Shown: positions 56,926 through 64,000 of the stretch, one piece after another
Position numbering within the stretch: the first letter of the stretch is position 1
Layout: every line of letters begins with the position of its first letter
From: Neobacillus pocheonensis
GTDB lineage: Bacteria > Bacillota > Bacilli > Bacillales > Cytobacillaceae
DNA: 64,000 nt
Reading direction: 5' to 3'
Assembly (NCBI GenBank): GCA_023702235.1
Contig: JAMQCR010000003.1
Location: 706,501 to 770,500, forward strand
Translations under genes and position numbers: made by a program
Notes under the pieces: model-generated
What the model was told of the DNA's origin: nothing
Database searches by the model: none
Seen by the model: the letters and a program-made list of their open reading frames with translations, nothing else

Positions 56926-57597
56926 ATGAAGCATGTTTTTGTTGTGGATGATGAGAAAAATATTCGCGATATTTTGCAAAAATACATTGAAAATGAAGGA
57001 TATAAAGTAACGCTTTTTTCTGATGGACAACATGTCTATCATGAAATGCTGCGGTTAAAACCTGATTTATTAATCATTGATATCATGATGCCTCATATTG
57101 ATGGGCTCGAGCTGTGTAAGGAAATCCGCAAGACAAGTGATATTCCGATTATATTTGTATCGGCAAGAGACGGCGAGTTTGATCGAATTTTGGGGCTAGA
57201 GCTTGGCGGGGATGACTATTTAACGAAACCATTCAGTCCAAGAGAGCTGATGGTTCGGATAAAAAATATTTTTAAACGGATGGAAAAATCGACAGGTAGC
57301 GGTCAGCAAATTGTGACCGTTCGAGACGTAACGATTGATACCGACAGAAGGTACATAGAAAATGATGGACATGAAATCAAATTGACGACAAAGGAGTACG
57401 ATTTGTTTGTCTTTCTGGCGCGGAATAAAGGAAAGCCTTATACAAGGGAGGAATTGCTGGAATTTATTTGGGGTTATGAATTTGCTGGAGACGGCAGGCT
57501 CATTGATGATTTGGTTAAACGCATTCGAAAAAAACTAGAACATTCTTCAGTGGTATTGTCGACTATTTGGGGATATGGGTACCGAATTAATGACTAA
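56926..57597 (+). CDS. OmpR-family response regulator, CssR-like
   Basis: A 223-residue regulator. The receiver has the acidic pair VVDDEKN, the phosphoacceptor D52 in LLIIDIMMPHIDG, SARDGEFDRILGLELGGDDY and the lysine in LTKPFSPREL. The winged helix has LTTKEYDLFVFLARNKGKPYTREELLEFIWG and DDLVKRIRKKL. The stretch SARD...DR.LGLELG..DY..KPF.PREL closely follows the B. subtilis secretion-stress regulator CssR from memory. A TTTTCAC tandem site lies 700 bases upstream. The kinase start overlaps its end by 8 bases. Confidence 0.85.
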   Translation: MKHVFVVDDEKNIRDILQKYIENEGYKVTLFSDGQHVYHEMLRLKPDLLIIDIMMPHIDGLELCKEIRKTSDIPIIFVSARDGEFDRILGLELGGDDYLTKPFSPRELMVRIKNIFKRMEKSTGSGQQIVTVRDVTIDTDRRYIENDGHEIKLTTKEYDLFVFLARNKGKPYTREELLEFIWGYEFAGDGRLIDDLVKRIRKKLEHSSVVLSTIWGYGYRIND

Positions 57598-58927
57598 AAT
57601 TGGCTCAAAACTGTTGTTGACGTACTTTCTTTTGATTATTAGTATTTTTCTTATCACAAGCCTTTCGTTCCACTTTATTTCGCAGCGGTATTTAATTAAT
57701 GGGACTGAGCAGCAACTCCAGAAGGAAGCAAATGTGATTAGTCAATGGCTCAGCAAGGGCAATCTTTCACGGAGTACGATTCAAGCGAAGCTGGTGAATC
57801 GCAAGGTGCTGGCCATTTCTGAGCGGTTAACATCTTCAAAAATGATTATCTGGACAGGCAATCAAAACATCATCTATTCGGATTTGACGGCAATTACTTT
57901 AAATCAATTAGAGAAGCAAAGTAAAGGACCTGGCCGAAAGTTTGTGACAGAAACCGTGGAGATTACTGCGAAAAATGGCAGGACGAAAGGGTATGTCACG
58001 CTATTTGCAAAAATTGAAGATATTAAGGAAATTAATAAGCTAATGCGCAATTCGCAGCTGATTAGTTTAATTATTTCAGCAATTATTGCTATTGTTTTAG
58101 GGATATTTTTTGAAAAAAGTTTAACGAAGCCGATTCGGTTGTTAACTGCTCATTTGAGAAATTATACAGTTCGGGGCTCGAACGAGGAGATTTCCATTCG
58201 GACGAAGGATGAAATTGGTGAATTGGCTGACAGCTTCAATGCCTTGTCACGGAAAATTAAACGGTATGATGAGGATCAAAAGGTATTTTTTCAAAATGCC
58301 TCACATGAATTGAAAACACCATTAATGGCGATTCAGGGCAATGCTGAGGGAATCCTCGATGGCGTGGTGACCGGTGAAGACGCCAAACATAGCTTAAATG
58401 TGATTATCGCCGAAAGCCAGCGTTTGAAAAAGATCGTTGAGAGTGTCACTTATTTGGCGAAGCTTGAGAGTGTGGAAGAGTCGTTCAGATTTGCTGAGGA
58501 GTCGCTCGAAAGGGTCATTCTTGATGCGGTGGATAGTGTGGCGGCGATTGCCGAGCAAAAGGGAATAGAAATTTTAGTTAAGAACGATGTTACAGGCAGC
58601 GTTCTGATGGACCGGGAAAAAATGAAGCGAGCTTTTATTAATTTATTAGGGAATGCCATCCGGTACGCAGAATCGGAAATTGTGGTTTACAGTATGATGA
58701 GGAGTGTAGAGGAAATCATCATCGAGATCGTCGATAACGGTAGCGGCTTTGCTCCAGGAGAAGAGAAAAAGGTGTTTCAGCGATTCTATAGCGGGGATAC
58801 CGGAGGATCGGGAATAGGCTTAGCCATCACCAAAGCCATTATCGAAGGACACAACGGAACCATAACAGCCTCCCGTGCGGAGCCAAAAGGTGCACTATTC
58901 CGAATCTCCCTGCCAAACAAAGAGTGA
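57590..58927 (+). CDS. sensor histidine kinase, CssS-like
   Basis: A 445-residue membrane kinase. Helix 1 is at about 9-28, an extracellular sensor at about 29-155, helix 2 at about 158-178 and HAMP at about 180-232 with SLTKPIRLLTAHLRNYT. HisKA has H239 in FFQNASHELKTPLMAIQGNAEG. HATPase_c has NLLGNAIRYAES, DNGSGFAPG and GGSGIGLAITKAIIEGHNG. The ATG at 57590 overlaps the regulator stop. The stop codon TGA at 58925-58927 lies inside a REP-like element, so the element supplies the gene end. Confidence 0.88.
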   Translation: MTKIGSKLLLTYFLLIISIFLITSLSFHFISQRYLINGTEQQLQKEANVISQWLSKGNLSRSTIQAKLVNRKVLAISERLTSSKMIIWTGNQNIIYSDLTAITLNQLEKQSKGPGRKFVTETVEITAKNGRTKGYVTLFAKIEDIKEINKLMRNSQLISLIISAIIAIVLGIFFEKSLTKPIRLLTAHLRNYTVRGSNEEISIRTKDEIGELADSFNALSRKIKRYDEDQKVFFQNASHELKTPLMAIQGNAEGILDGVVTGEDAKHSLNVIIAESQRLKKIVESVTYLAKLESVEESFRFAEESLERVILDAVDSVAAIAEQKGIEILVKNDVTGSVLMDREKMKRAFINLLGNAIRYAESEIVVYSMMRSVEEIIIEIVDNGSGFAPGEEKKVFQRFYSGDTGGSGIGLAITKAIIEGHNGTITASRAEPKGALFRISLPNKE

Positions 58928-58977
58928 CAGGCACCGTTCGTGGACAAACCTAACGATTTGTTCGTGTGGAAAAGACA
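58923..58977 (+). repeat. REP-like element, copy 16 (contains the kinase stop codon)
   Basis: The element reads AGTGACAGGCACCGTTCG, and the TGA inside its first arm terminates the preceding kinase frame. The 3' arm is AAGACA and merges with the terminator that follows. Confidence 0.85.
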
Positions 58978-59006
58978 CATAACTTTGTAGTTATGTGTCT
59001 TTTATT
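58971..59006 (+). terminator. terminator overlapping the end of REP-like copy 16
   Basis: AAAGACACATAAC pairs with GTTATGTGTCTTT and is followed by T residues. The left arm begins inside the repeat. Confidence 0.85.
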
Positions 59007-59181
59007 ATTTTCAATAAAGGTATTTAAGATTTCTTTAGTTATCCCATTTTCCTAGCTGACAAATATAGGCAATTTCCGCAACGAACGTGTCGTTCTTTAG
59101 CGAGAAGAAACTGTATCTATAATAAAATAAATTGGTATAAAATTGAGAATGTTAGGACAATTACTTTGGGGGGTCTTTAAT

Positions 59182-60666
59182 GTGAAAAAGAAGAAAAAGG
59201 GAATGGCAATCGTAGCCAGTAGTATTTTGGCAATATCTCTAACATCTTTTAATGTACATACCTCTGCAACGTCACCGACTGTAAGCAAAAATTATTTGAT
59301 AGCTTATAATCAGTCGCTGCCAGTAGACTATCAAACTATGATTAAAAAAGCTGGAGGAGAAGTAGTGAGAGCAATTCCGGAGATTGGTGGATTGGAAGTT
59401 CGCTCATCAAACCCAACTTTTCTCGACCAGTTAAAGTCGGATTCAACTATTTCTGCGGCAAACGTTGAACGGACCTACAAATTGGATGACGAGCAACCAG
59501 CAGGTGCGGATGGACAACCTGTGACTCTTCATCCTGATGCTGATGGTACATATTGGAGCTCACAATGGGATATACGGCATTTAACCAATGAGGGAAAATC
59601 ATTTGCTATTGAGAAGGGTGGAACAGAGACAAACGGTAATCCAACCCATAAAGCGATTGTAGGGGTTATCGACACAGGAATTGATGCAAATCACCCAGAT
59701 CTAAAGGCAAACTTTGTTGGCGGTCGGAATCTCGTCCCAGTTGGCGGATACACTGGAAAAGATACTAGTGAAACCGGTAATCCTACCGATGTAATAGATC
59801 GGGAAGGTCACGGTACACATGTGGCAGGTTCCATCGCTGGTAATGGGAAAATCAAGGGCGTCGGTCCTGATTTAGGGATCCGTTCCTACCGTATATTTGA
59901 TTCAAGTGGCAGTGCTCCAACCACACCAATTGTAGCAGCCATTATTGCAGCTGCAAATGATAAAGTCGATGTAATTAACATGTCGATTGGTGGATATGAT
60001 AATTTGAAGTATACCTATAATGGTACACATTATAGTGATATCGCAGATATACTCCTATGGAAACGGGCACTTCAGTATGCTGTTAAGCATAATGTAACCG
60101 TTGTTGCTGCGGCAGGTAATGAATCACTGAATTATGCCGATAAAAAATCACTTACTGATTATATGAATGCAAACTATAGTATTCCAGGTCTCACATATAG
60201 TGGTGTTTCCGTTGAGACACCAGGAGGGCTTCCAGGAGTAATCACCGTTTCATCTTCAAATCAGTGGTCAAAGGATCAATTAGCTTTTTACTCTAATTAT
60301 GGAAATAGCTTTATCGATGTAGCTGCGCCTGGCGGGGACAATGGTCCAGTTTATGCTGCCACAGGTGATTTATCTAAACGAGATTTCACGTACCGTGCGT
60401 TGTCGACTTGGCCAACCTATTTGGCACCATATTTCACTACTGTAGATCCTAATCACCCAGGCTATGCATATTTACACGGTACTTCTATGGCTTCACCAAA
60501 AGTTGCTGGTATCGCGGGAGTTATCAAAGCAGAGCATCCTGATTATAATCCTGCTCAAGTAAAAGCACTGATTGAAAAGACAGCATTTGATTATGGAAAA
60601 CCGGGTCACGATGCTCTGTTTGGAGACGGGGAAGCAAATGCCTATTCTGCTTTGACAGGTAAATAG
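59182..60666 (+). CDS. subtilisin-like S8 serine protease, secreted
   Basis: A 494-residue extracellular protease. It has a signal peptide (MKKKKKGMAIVASSILAISL, then TSFNVHTSA) and a propeptide (about 35-125, KNYLIAYNQSLPVDYQTM). The catalytic domain has D164 in GVIDTGIDANHPDL, H210 in HGTHVAGSIAGNG and S435 in GTSMASPKVAGIAG, and the oxyanion asparagine is in VAAAGNES. GTG at 59182 follows GGGGGGT and starts directly on the basic n-region. It lies downstream of a CssRS-like secretion-stress system, a fitting quality-control or nutritional role. Confidence 0.92.
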   Translation: MKKKKKGMAIVASSILAISLTSFNVHTSATSPTVSKNYLIAYNQSLPVDYQTMIKKAGGEVVRAIPEIGGLEVRSSNPTFLDQLKSDSTISAANVERTYKLDDEQPAGADGQPVTLHPDADGTYWSSQWDIRHLTNEGKSFAIEKGGTETNGNPTHKAIVGVIDTGIDANHPDLKANFVGGRNLVPVGGYTGKDTSETGNPTDVIDREGHGTHVAGSIAGNGKIKGVGPDLGIRSYRIFDSSGSAPTTPIVAAIIAAANDKVDVINMSIGGYDNLKYTYNGTHYSDIADILLWKRALQYAVKHNVTVVAAAGNESLNYADKKSLTDYMNANYSIPGLTYSGVSVETPGGLPGVITVSSSNQWSKDQLAFYSNYGNSFIDVAAPGGDNGPVYAATGDLSKRDFTYRALSTWPTYLAPYFTTVDPNHPGYAYLHGTSMASPKVAGIAGVIKAEHPDYNPAQVKALIEKTAFDYGKPGHDALFGDGEANAYSALTGK

Positions 60667-60671
60667 AATTT

Positions 60672-60727
60672 TGGTGACAGGCACCGTTCTTGGACAAAAA
60701 CTAAAAAATGTTCATGTGGAAAAGACA
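60672..60727 (+). repeat. REP-like element, copy 17
   Basis: Full-length copy 5 bases after the protease stop. The end GGAAAAGACA forms the left arm of a following terminator hairpin (AGACAGAT with ATCTGTCT, then TTTTTG). Confidence 0.85.
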
Positions 60728-60762
60728 GATGGTTTAGCTACTATCTGTCTTCTTTTTGTTAA
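60722..60762 (+). terminator. terminator overlapping the end of REP-like copy 17
   Basis: AAGACAGAT pairs with ATCTGTCTT across an 11-base loop, followed by CTTTTTG. Confidence 0.7.
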
Positions 60763-60792
60763 GATGAAAGATATGGTGCGAGGTCCACAGCG

Positions 60793-60981
60793 TTAATGCC
60801 ATTGGAAAAGACTCCAAGCCCAAAAAACGTGGGCTTGGGGTTTTTGTTTGCCACTATTTCTTATTCTACTGTTGCCCGGTTTCGGGCCGCCGTAGATTTG
60901 GACTTTACCAAATTGGTCTGTTTGAATAATATATACATTTGGTTGTGGTTCTCCTAGTATTTTTGTAATGGTGACAGGCAC
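60793..60981 (-). pseudogene. possible gene remnant between two REP-like copies
   Basis: The minus-strand frame begins inside REP-like copy 18 and reads ITKILGEPQPNVYIIQTDQFGKVQIYGGPKPGNS before running into a terminator hairpin. The composition looks protein-like, but there is no start site and no family that I recognise. It is probably a fragment of a gene cut by element insertion or deletion. Confidence 0.3.
60811..60846 (+). terminator. strong terminator-like hairpin
   Basis: A perfect 9-bp stem, CCAAGCCCA with TGGGCTTGG, followed by GTTTTTG. Confidence 0.8.
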
Positions 60982-61024
60982 CGTTCATGGACATTTTTCA
61001 TGATTTGTCCGCATTGGGAGGACA
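60969..61024 (+). repeat. REP-like element, copy 18 (next to the RAYT)
   Basis: Full-length copy 134 bases upstream of the RAYT start, with canonical arms and terminal GGACA. Confidence 0.88.
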
Positions 61025-61157
61025 GCAAGCGGGTTGATTTTTTTTGAGAAATAAGCAGGATTTTGGTAGGAGGTGTCGAATGGAATTAGTTGATGATATC
61101 CACCTGTTTCCCCACAGTTTATTTTTTCCACACAAATTTGAAAAAGGAGTGCTTCTA

Positions 61158-61751
61158 ATGGGACGTAAACCCCGTGCCTGGTTTCAAGGTGCGAAATTCC
61201 ATATCACTAGTCGAGGTATAAGAAGGTCTTCGCTTTTTTCCGAAGATGAAGACCGGGAAAAATACCTTAGCTTAATTGAAGAAACGATGTGCACTTACCC
61301 CTTTATTCTCCACACCTTCTGCCTGATGACAAATCATACTCACCTACAGATCGAAACCACAAACACTTCGCCCAGCACCATCATGAGTAATATTAATACC
61401 AAATATGCGAAGTACTTCAATAAAAAATACGATTTCACAGGTCATGTATTTGAAAAACGGTATAACGCTGAGCTAATTGATTCCGCGGAGTATGAGCTTG
61501 ATGTTAGCAAATATATTCATTTGAATCCAGTGAAAGCATGTATGGTGGAGACCCCTGAAGATTATCGATGGAGCAGCTACCGAAATTTTATTTACGGCGA
61601 AATCCACCCGCTTGTTTTCACGAAGCAAATTCTTTCCTACTTTCCCTATCCGCAATCTATACACTATGAGAACTTCGTAAAAGCCCCGTTTACAGGTCCT
61701 TCTATTTCAGAATCAATTGGAATGGAGGAGCAGCCATGTGGGCCAAAGTGA
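61158..61751 (+). CDS. REP-associated tyrosine transposase (RAYT), Y1/HUH family
   Basis: A 197-residue single-strand DNA endonuclease/transposase of the IS200-like Y1 family, RAYT subgroup. The HUH motif is H60-T-H62 in FCLMTNHTHLQIE. The RAYT-typical block SKYIHLNPVKA has candidate nucleophile Y119 and is followed by ETPEDYRWSSYRNF. FTGHVFEKRYNAELID is the usual conserved loop. The ATG at 61158 follows AAGGAG with 8 bases spacing, whereas the longer frame from 61044 lacks a site. There are no terminal IS ends. It is single copy here, flanked by REP-like elements, and its last 16 bases overlap the comM start. Confidence 0.88.
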   Translation: MGRKPRAWFQGAKFHITSRGIRRSSLFSEDEDREKYLSLIEETMCTYPFILHTFCLMTNHTHLQIETTNTSPSTIMSNINTKYAKYFNKKYDFTGHVFEKRYNAELIDSAEYELDVSKYIHLNPVKACMVETPEDYRWSSYRNFIYGEIHPLVFTKQILSYFPYPQSIHYENFVKAPFTGPSISESIGMEEQPCGPK

Positions 61752-63228
61752 CGAGTATTGGCTTAAAAGGGATGGAAGGGTACCGCGTGAATGTGGAAGT
61801 AGGGAGCTATGTAGGGGCAGATTCGTTTAAAATTGTCGGGCTGCCTGATGCCGCCGTCAAAGAATCGAAAGAAAGGATTATTGCCGCACTCCAATCACTG
61901 GGTTATACCCTTTCCGGTCAAAAAATCATTATTAACCTTTTCCTGGCCGAACAAAAGAAAAGCGGTCCGATGTTCGATTTTCCAATGGCAATCAGTGTGC
62001 TTTTGAGCTTGCATGAACTGGAGGTCGCGATTTCTGACGGAACTGGTTTTATCGGGGCGCTTTCGTTGGATGGGTCGATTCAGCCAGTTGCGGGGATGCT
62101 TCCTGCAGTGTTAGCGGCAAAGCGATTGGGATTGCATAAGCTTTTTATGCCTTTTGATGAAAAACTACCCGTGCTGGAGTTTGATGAAATGGACGTTGTT
62201 TACGTTTCCTCTTTGGGAGAAGTCATCGATCATTTGTCAGGTGAAACGTCAGCTCCATTTTTTCGAAAAATTTTAGCAGAGGAAGATGCCCATGTTGACA
62301 CTTACTTAGATTTTCAAAAGGTCATTGGTCATGGCTTTTCGAAAAATGCGTTGGAGGTGGCCGCAGCCGGGGAGCACCATGTCTTAATGACAGGTCCGCC
62401 CGGTTGCGGAAAAAGTCTGCTTGCAGAAAGCTTTCCATCGATTTTACCGGCCTTAACAAAAGAGGCTCAACTCGAAATGATAAGCTTGTACCAGTTGAGC
62501 GGGAACACAATCCCACATCCCAAAACCCCTCCTTTCCGAAATCCTCACCATTCCGCTTCGGGGGTTTCTATTATTGGCGGCGGTCAATACCCAAAGCCGG
62601 GAGAAATTTCGCTCTCGCATCGCGGTGTTCTATTCCTTGATGAAATTGGAGAATTTTCGAAAAAAACACTGGACATGCTTCGCCAGCCGTTAGAAAATGG
62701 CTCCGTTACCATTAGCCGCACTCACGCATCGATATCGTACCCTGCTTCGTTTATATTAATTGCGGCGATGAATCCTTGTCCTTGTGGATATTCAGGTTCA
62801 AATTCTCATTATTGTACCTGTACCGCTAAGCAAATTCTTTCCTACCAAAACAAGCTCTCAGGCCGCTGCGGGATCGGTTTGATATTAATCTTCTGATGAA
62901 GAAGGTTGATTTTACTATAACAAATGCGAACGAGGGGGAATCCTCAAAGGAAGTCCGCAAGAGAGTGCAAGAAGCAAGGAATAGACAATACGACCGCCAC
63001 GGAAAGGAAATATGTAATAGTCGGGTTGCGTATGATGTTTTAATGAAGACGAGCCCTCTGACTGATGAGCAGCAACGGAATCTTCAGCAATTTTCCATGA
63101 AGAAAAATTGGAGCAATCGTACGCAAATTAAAATCATTCGCCTGCCCTAAACCATCTCCGACCTTCAAGCCCATCGCGATATCACCGACGGTAGCATCTG
63201 CGAAGCGGTCAAATTGAACGAGGGGTGA
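61736..63228 (+). CDS. comM: ComM/YifB family Mg-chelatase-like AAA+ ATPase (two breaks)
   Basis: About 497 residues, the family length. The Lon-like N-terminal domain starts MWAKVTSIGLKGMEGYRVNVEV, with SFKIVGLPDAAVKESKERI. The AAA+ part has Walker A GPPGCGKS, RNPHHSAS, Walker B GVLFLDEIGEF and LIAAMNPCPCGY. A missing C near 62865 (GGCC) gives the false end RCGIGLILIF. Restored, it reads LSGPLRDRFDINLLMKKV. An in-frame stop near 63146 is explained by a paired deletion and insertion. ComM is a hexameric helicase that drives branch migration in natural transformation. Its ribosome site lies inside the RAYT gene. Confidence 0.88.
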
Positions 63229-63230
63229 AT

Positions 63231-63286
63231 AGGTGACAGGCACCATCAGTGGACAAACTGCTAGATTTGTCCACTGTAGGAGGACA
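63231..63286 (+). repeat. REP-like element, copy 19 (after comM)
   Basis: Full-length copy beginning 2 bases after the comM stop codon, with ATCA in place of TTCG after CACC. Together with copies 17 and 18 it brackets the RAYT-comM pair. Confidence 0.87.
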
Positions 63287-63429
63287 GGTAAGAGTTGCAT
63301 TGCCACTTACACCTCTGTATATGTCCTCAAAGAAAAAATACCATTTATATTATTTGAAAATTTAAAATTTAATGTATTTACGAATTTTCCTTTCTTACAT
63401 CATCTCTATAAAGAACATCTTGTTTTAGT

Positions 63430-63871
63430 TGCTCTGAGGTATATCCGGGCACCCCAAAGTTTGGGCTCGAATGATTTATTAAGTAAGCTTCAAGATCCAA
63501 CACAGATTCCAGCTCCAATTGGAACTGTAGCATATAATTTAAACATTATCCTAAAGACCATCGATTACCTAAATCCACATGTGGATGTTTATGTGATGGG
63601 ATATTATAATCCATTCCCATACTATCCTCAAGAACAACAAGTTGTTTTATTACCAATGTTGGACGGATTAAATAAATCCATTCAAGTGAGTTCAAAAGTA
63701 AACGGTGATACGTCTGTGCCGACTGAAAAGGTCATCGCCAAACACTACCAGATATACATTCCAAATCCAGTTAATATCTATTTAAGCCTTGAGGGATATC
63801 AAGCTGTAGCAAACCAATTTTGGAAGGCCATTTTAATAAAAGAATTTTTGGGTTATATTGATAGGGACTAA
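63430..63871 (+). pseudogene. SGNH/GDSL lipase-family C-terminal remnant
   Basis: The open frame starts inside a REP-like element, but family-like sequence begins only near 63430. NIILKTIDYLNPHVDVYVMGYYNPFPYYP and LLPMLDGLNKSIQ match the second half of Bacillus SGNH hydrolases (YpmR-like). The catalytic tail normally reads D-x-H-P-S but here is NPVNIYLSLEGYQAVANQFW, so both catalytic residues are changed. The N-terminal GDS block is missing. It is probably a 5'-truncated, inactive copy. A terminator follows. Confidence 0.55.
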
Positions 63872-63875
63872 AAGG

Positions 63876-63909
63876 GAAAAAGAGTGGACCATATGGTTCA
63901 CTCTTTTTG
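63876..63909 (+). terminator. Rho-independent terminator
   Basis: AAAAAGAGTGGACC pairs with GGTTCACTCTTTTT, giving a long stem with a T run. Confidence 0.85.
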
Positions 63910-64000
63910 CGCTTGGCCATGTTTCAAATTAACGGGCGAAAGTCCCAAGCCTATCACAGATGGCAAAAGTGCATGAGAAGTCAGTGAAAAGAAAAACACC

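Noticed and set aside
5418..58980. Minus-strand frames containing the peptide STNGACH
   Set aside because: These frames (for example 5418-5786, 10644-10841, 40054-40296, 58786-58980) are translations of the REP-like element and have no ribosome site or family resemblance.
3285..61024. Regular-looking repeats considered as a CRISPR array
   Set aside because: The units are kilobases apart, intergenic, of REP type and without adjacent cas genes or uniform short spacers.
61044..61157. N-terminal extension of the RAYT frame
   Set aside because: No ribosome site precedes 61044, while ATG 61158 has AAGGAG at the right distance and begins at the family-like GRKPRAWFQGAKFHITSRG block.
63910..64000. 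Possible start of a group II intron or other ribozyme at the right edge
   Set aside because: The visible 90 bases are too few to recognise any domain with confidence.

Overview
The window looks like chromosomal DNA of a low-GC, spore-forming Bacillaceae bacterium (Bacillus/Neobacillus-like). The evidence is strong AGGAGG ribosome sites, frequent TTG and GTG starts, a PAS sporulation-type kinase, a Spo0E-like peptide, PspA/LiaH-type, CssRS-like and MhqO/CatE-like genes, and Gram-positive lipoprotein and cell-wall hydrolase signatures. No phage, plasmid, rRNA, tRNA or CRISPR is visible. The genus is an inference.

Layout. 1-10.7 kb: the 3' end of an RND exporter, gpmA, an EamA exporter, a NUDIX hydrolase, a c-di-GMP-I riboswitch in front of an EAL phosphodiesterase, an aldo/keto reductase, an MFS exporter with a divergent HxlR regulator, a CatE-like dioxygenase and a luciferase-like flavoenzyme. 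10.8-16.3 kb: a membrane protein, a GH25 muramidase and a lipid/glycan cassette (GT2, DUF2304, EmrE-like, DUF2142). 16.4-22.1 kb: an envelope-stress block (membrane anchor, PspA, M50B-like protein, two-component system) and a PAS histidine kinase. 22.4-28.5 kb: small accessory genes, a site-2 protease, an NlpC/P60 hydrolase, a Spo0E-like peptide and a CyuA-like enzyme. 29.3-36.3 kb: a catabolic island of the D-glucosaminate type (amidohydrolase, DgaE, DgaF, KDG kinase, GntP permease) bracketed by two paralogous GntR/UTRA regulators. 36.5-44.3 kb: a second EAL protein, a molybdopterin oxidoreductase, an orphan branched-chain amino-acid binding lipoprotein, a LOG protein and galU. 45.2-55 kb: ppx-ppk followed by a very large P-type ATPase with a degenerate second ATPase in its N-terminal half and small membrane companions. 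55.1-64 kb: an MhqO-type dioxygenase behind an MhqR-like operator, a CssRS-like two-component system, a subtilisin, and a REP-associated tyrosine transposase (RAYT) that overlaps comM.

The main discovery candidate is a dispersed element of about 55 bp. It has 17 full-length and 3 decayed copies, all on the same strand, and it normally sits within a few bases of a stop codon or just upstream of a leftward gene. Each copy is a short CGGTG/CACCG hairpin followed by a GGACAAA/TTTGTCC hairpin and a third GGACA arm that could compete for the same partner. Three copies bracket the only HUH transposase in the window, and that gene overlaps comM, so the locus looks like a Firmicute REP/RAYT system physically coupled to a recombination helicase.

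About 20 genes carry single-base frameshifts, and many of the shifts fall at or next to GGC/GGCC. This looks more like a systematic sequencing or base-calling artefact than true gene decay. Those genes are therefore given here as single reconstructed CDSs with the breaks stated.
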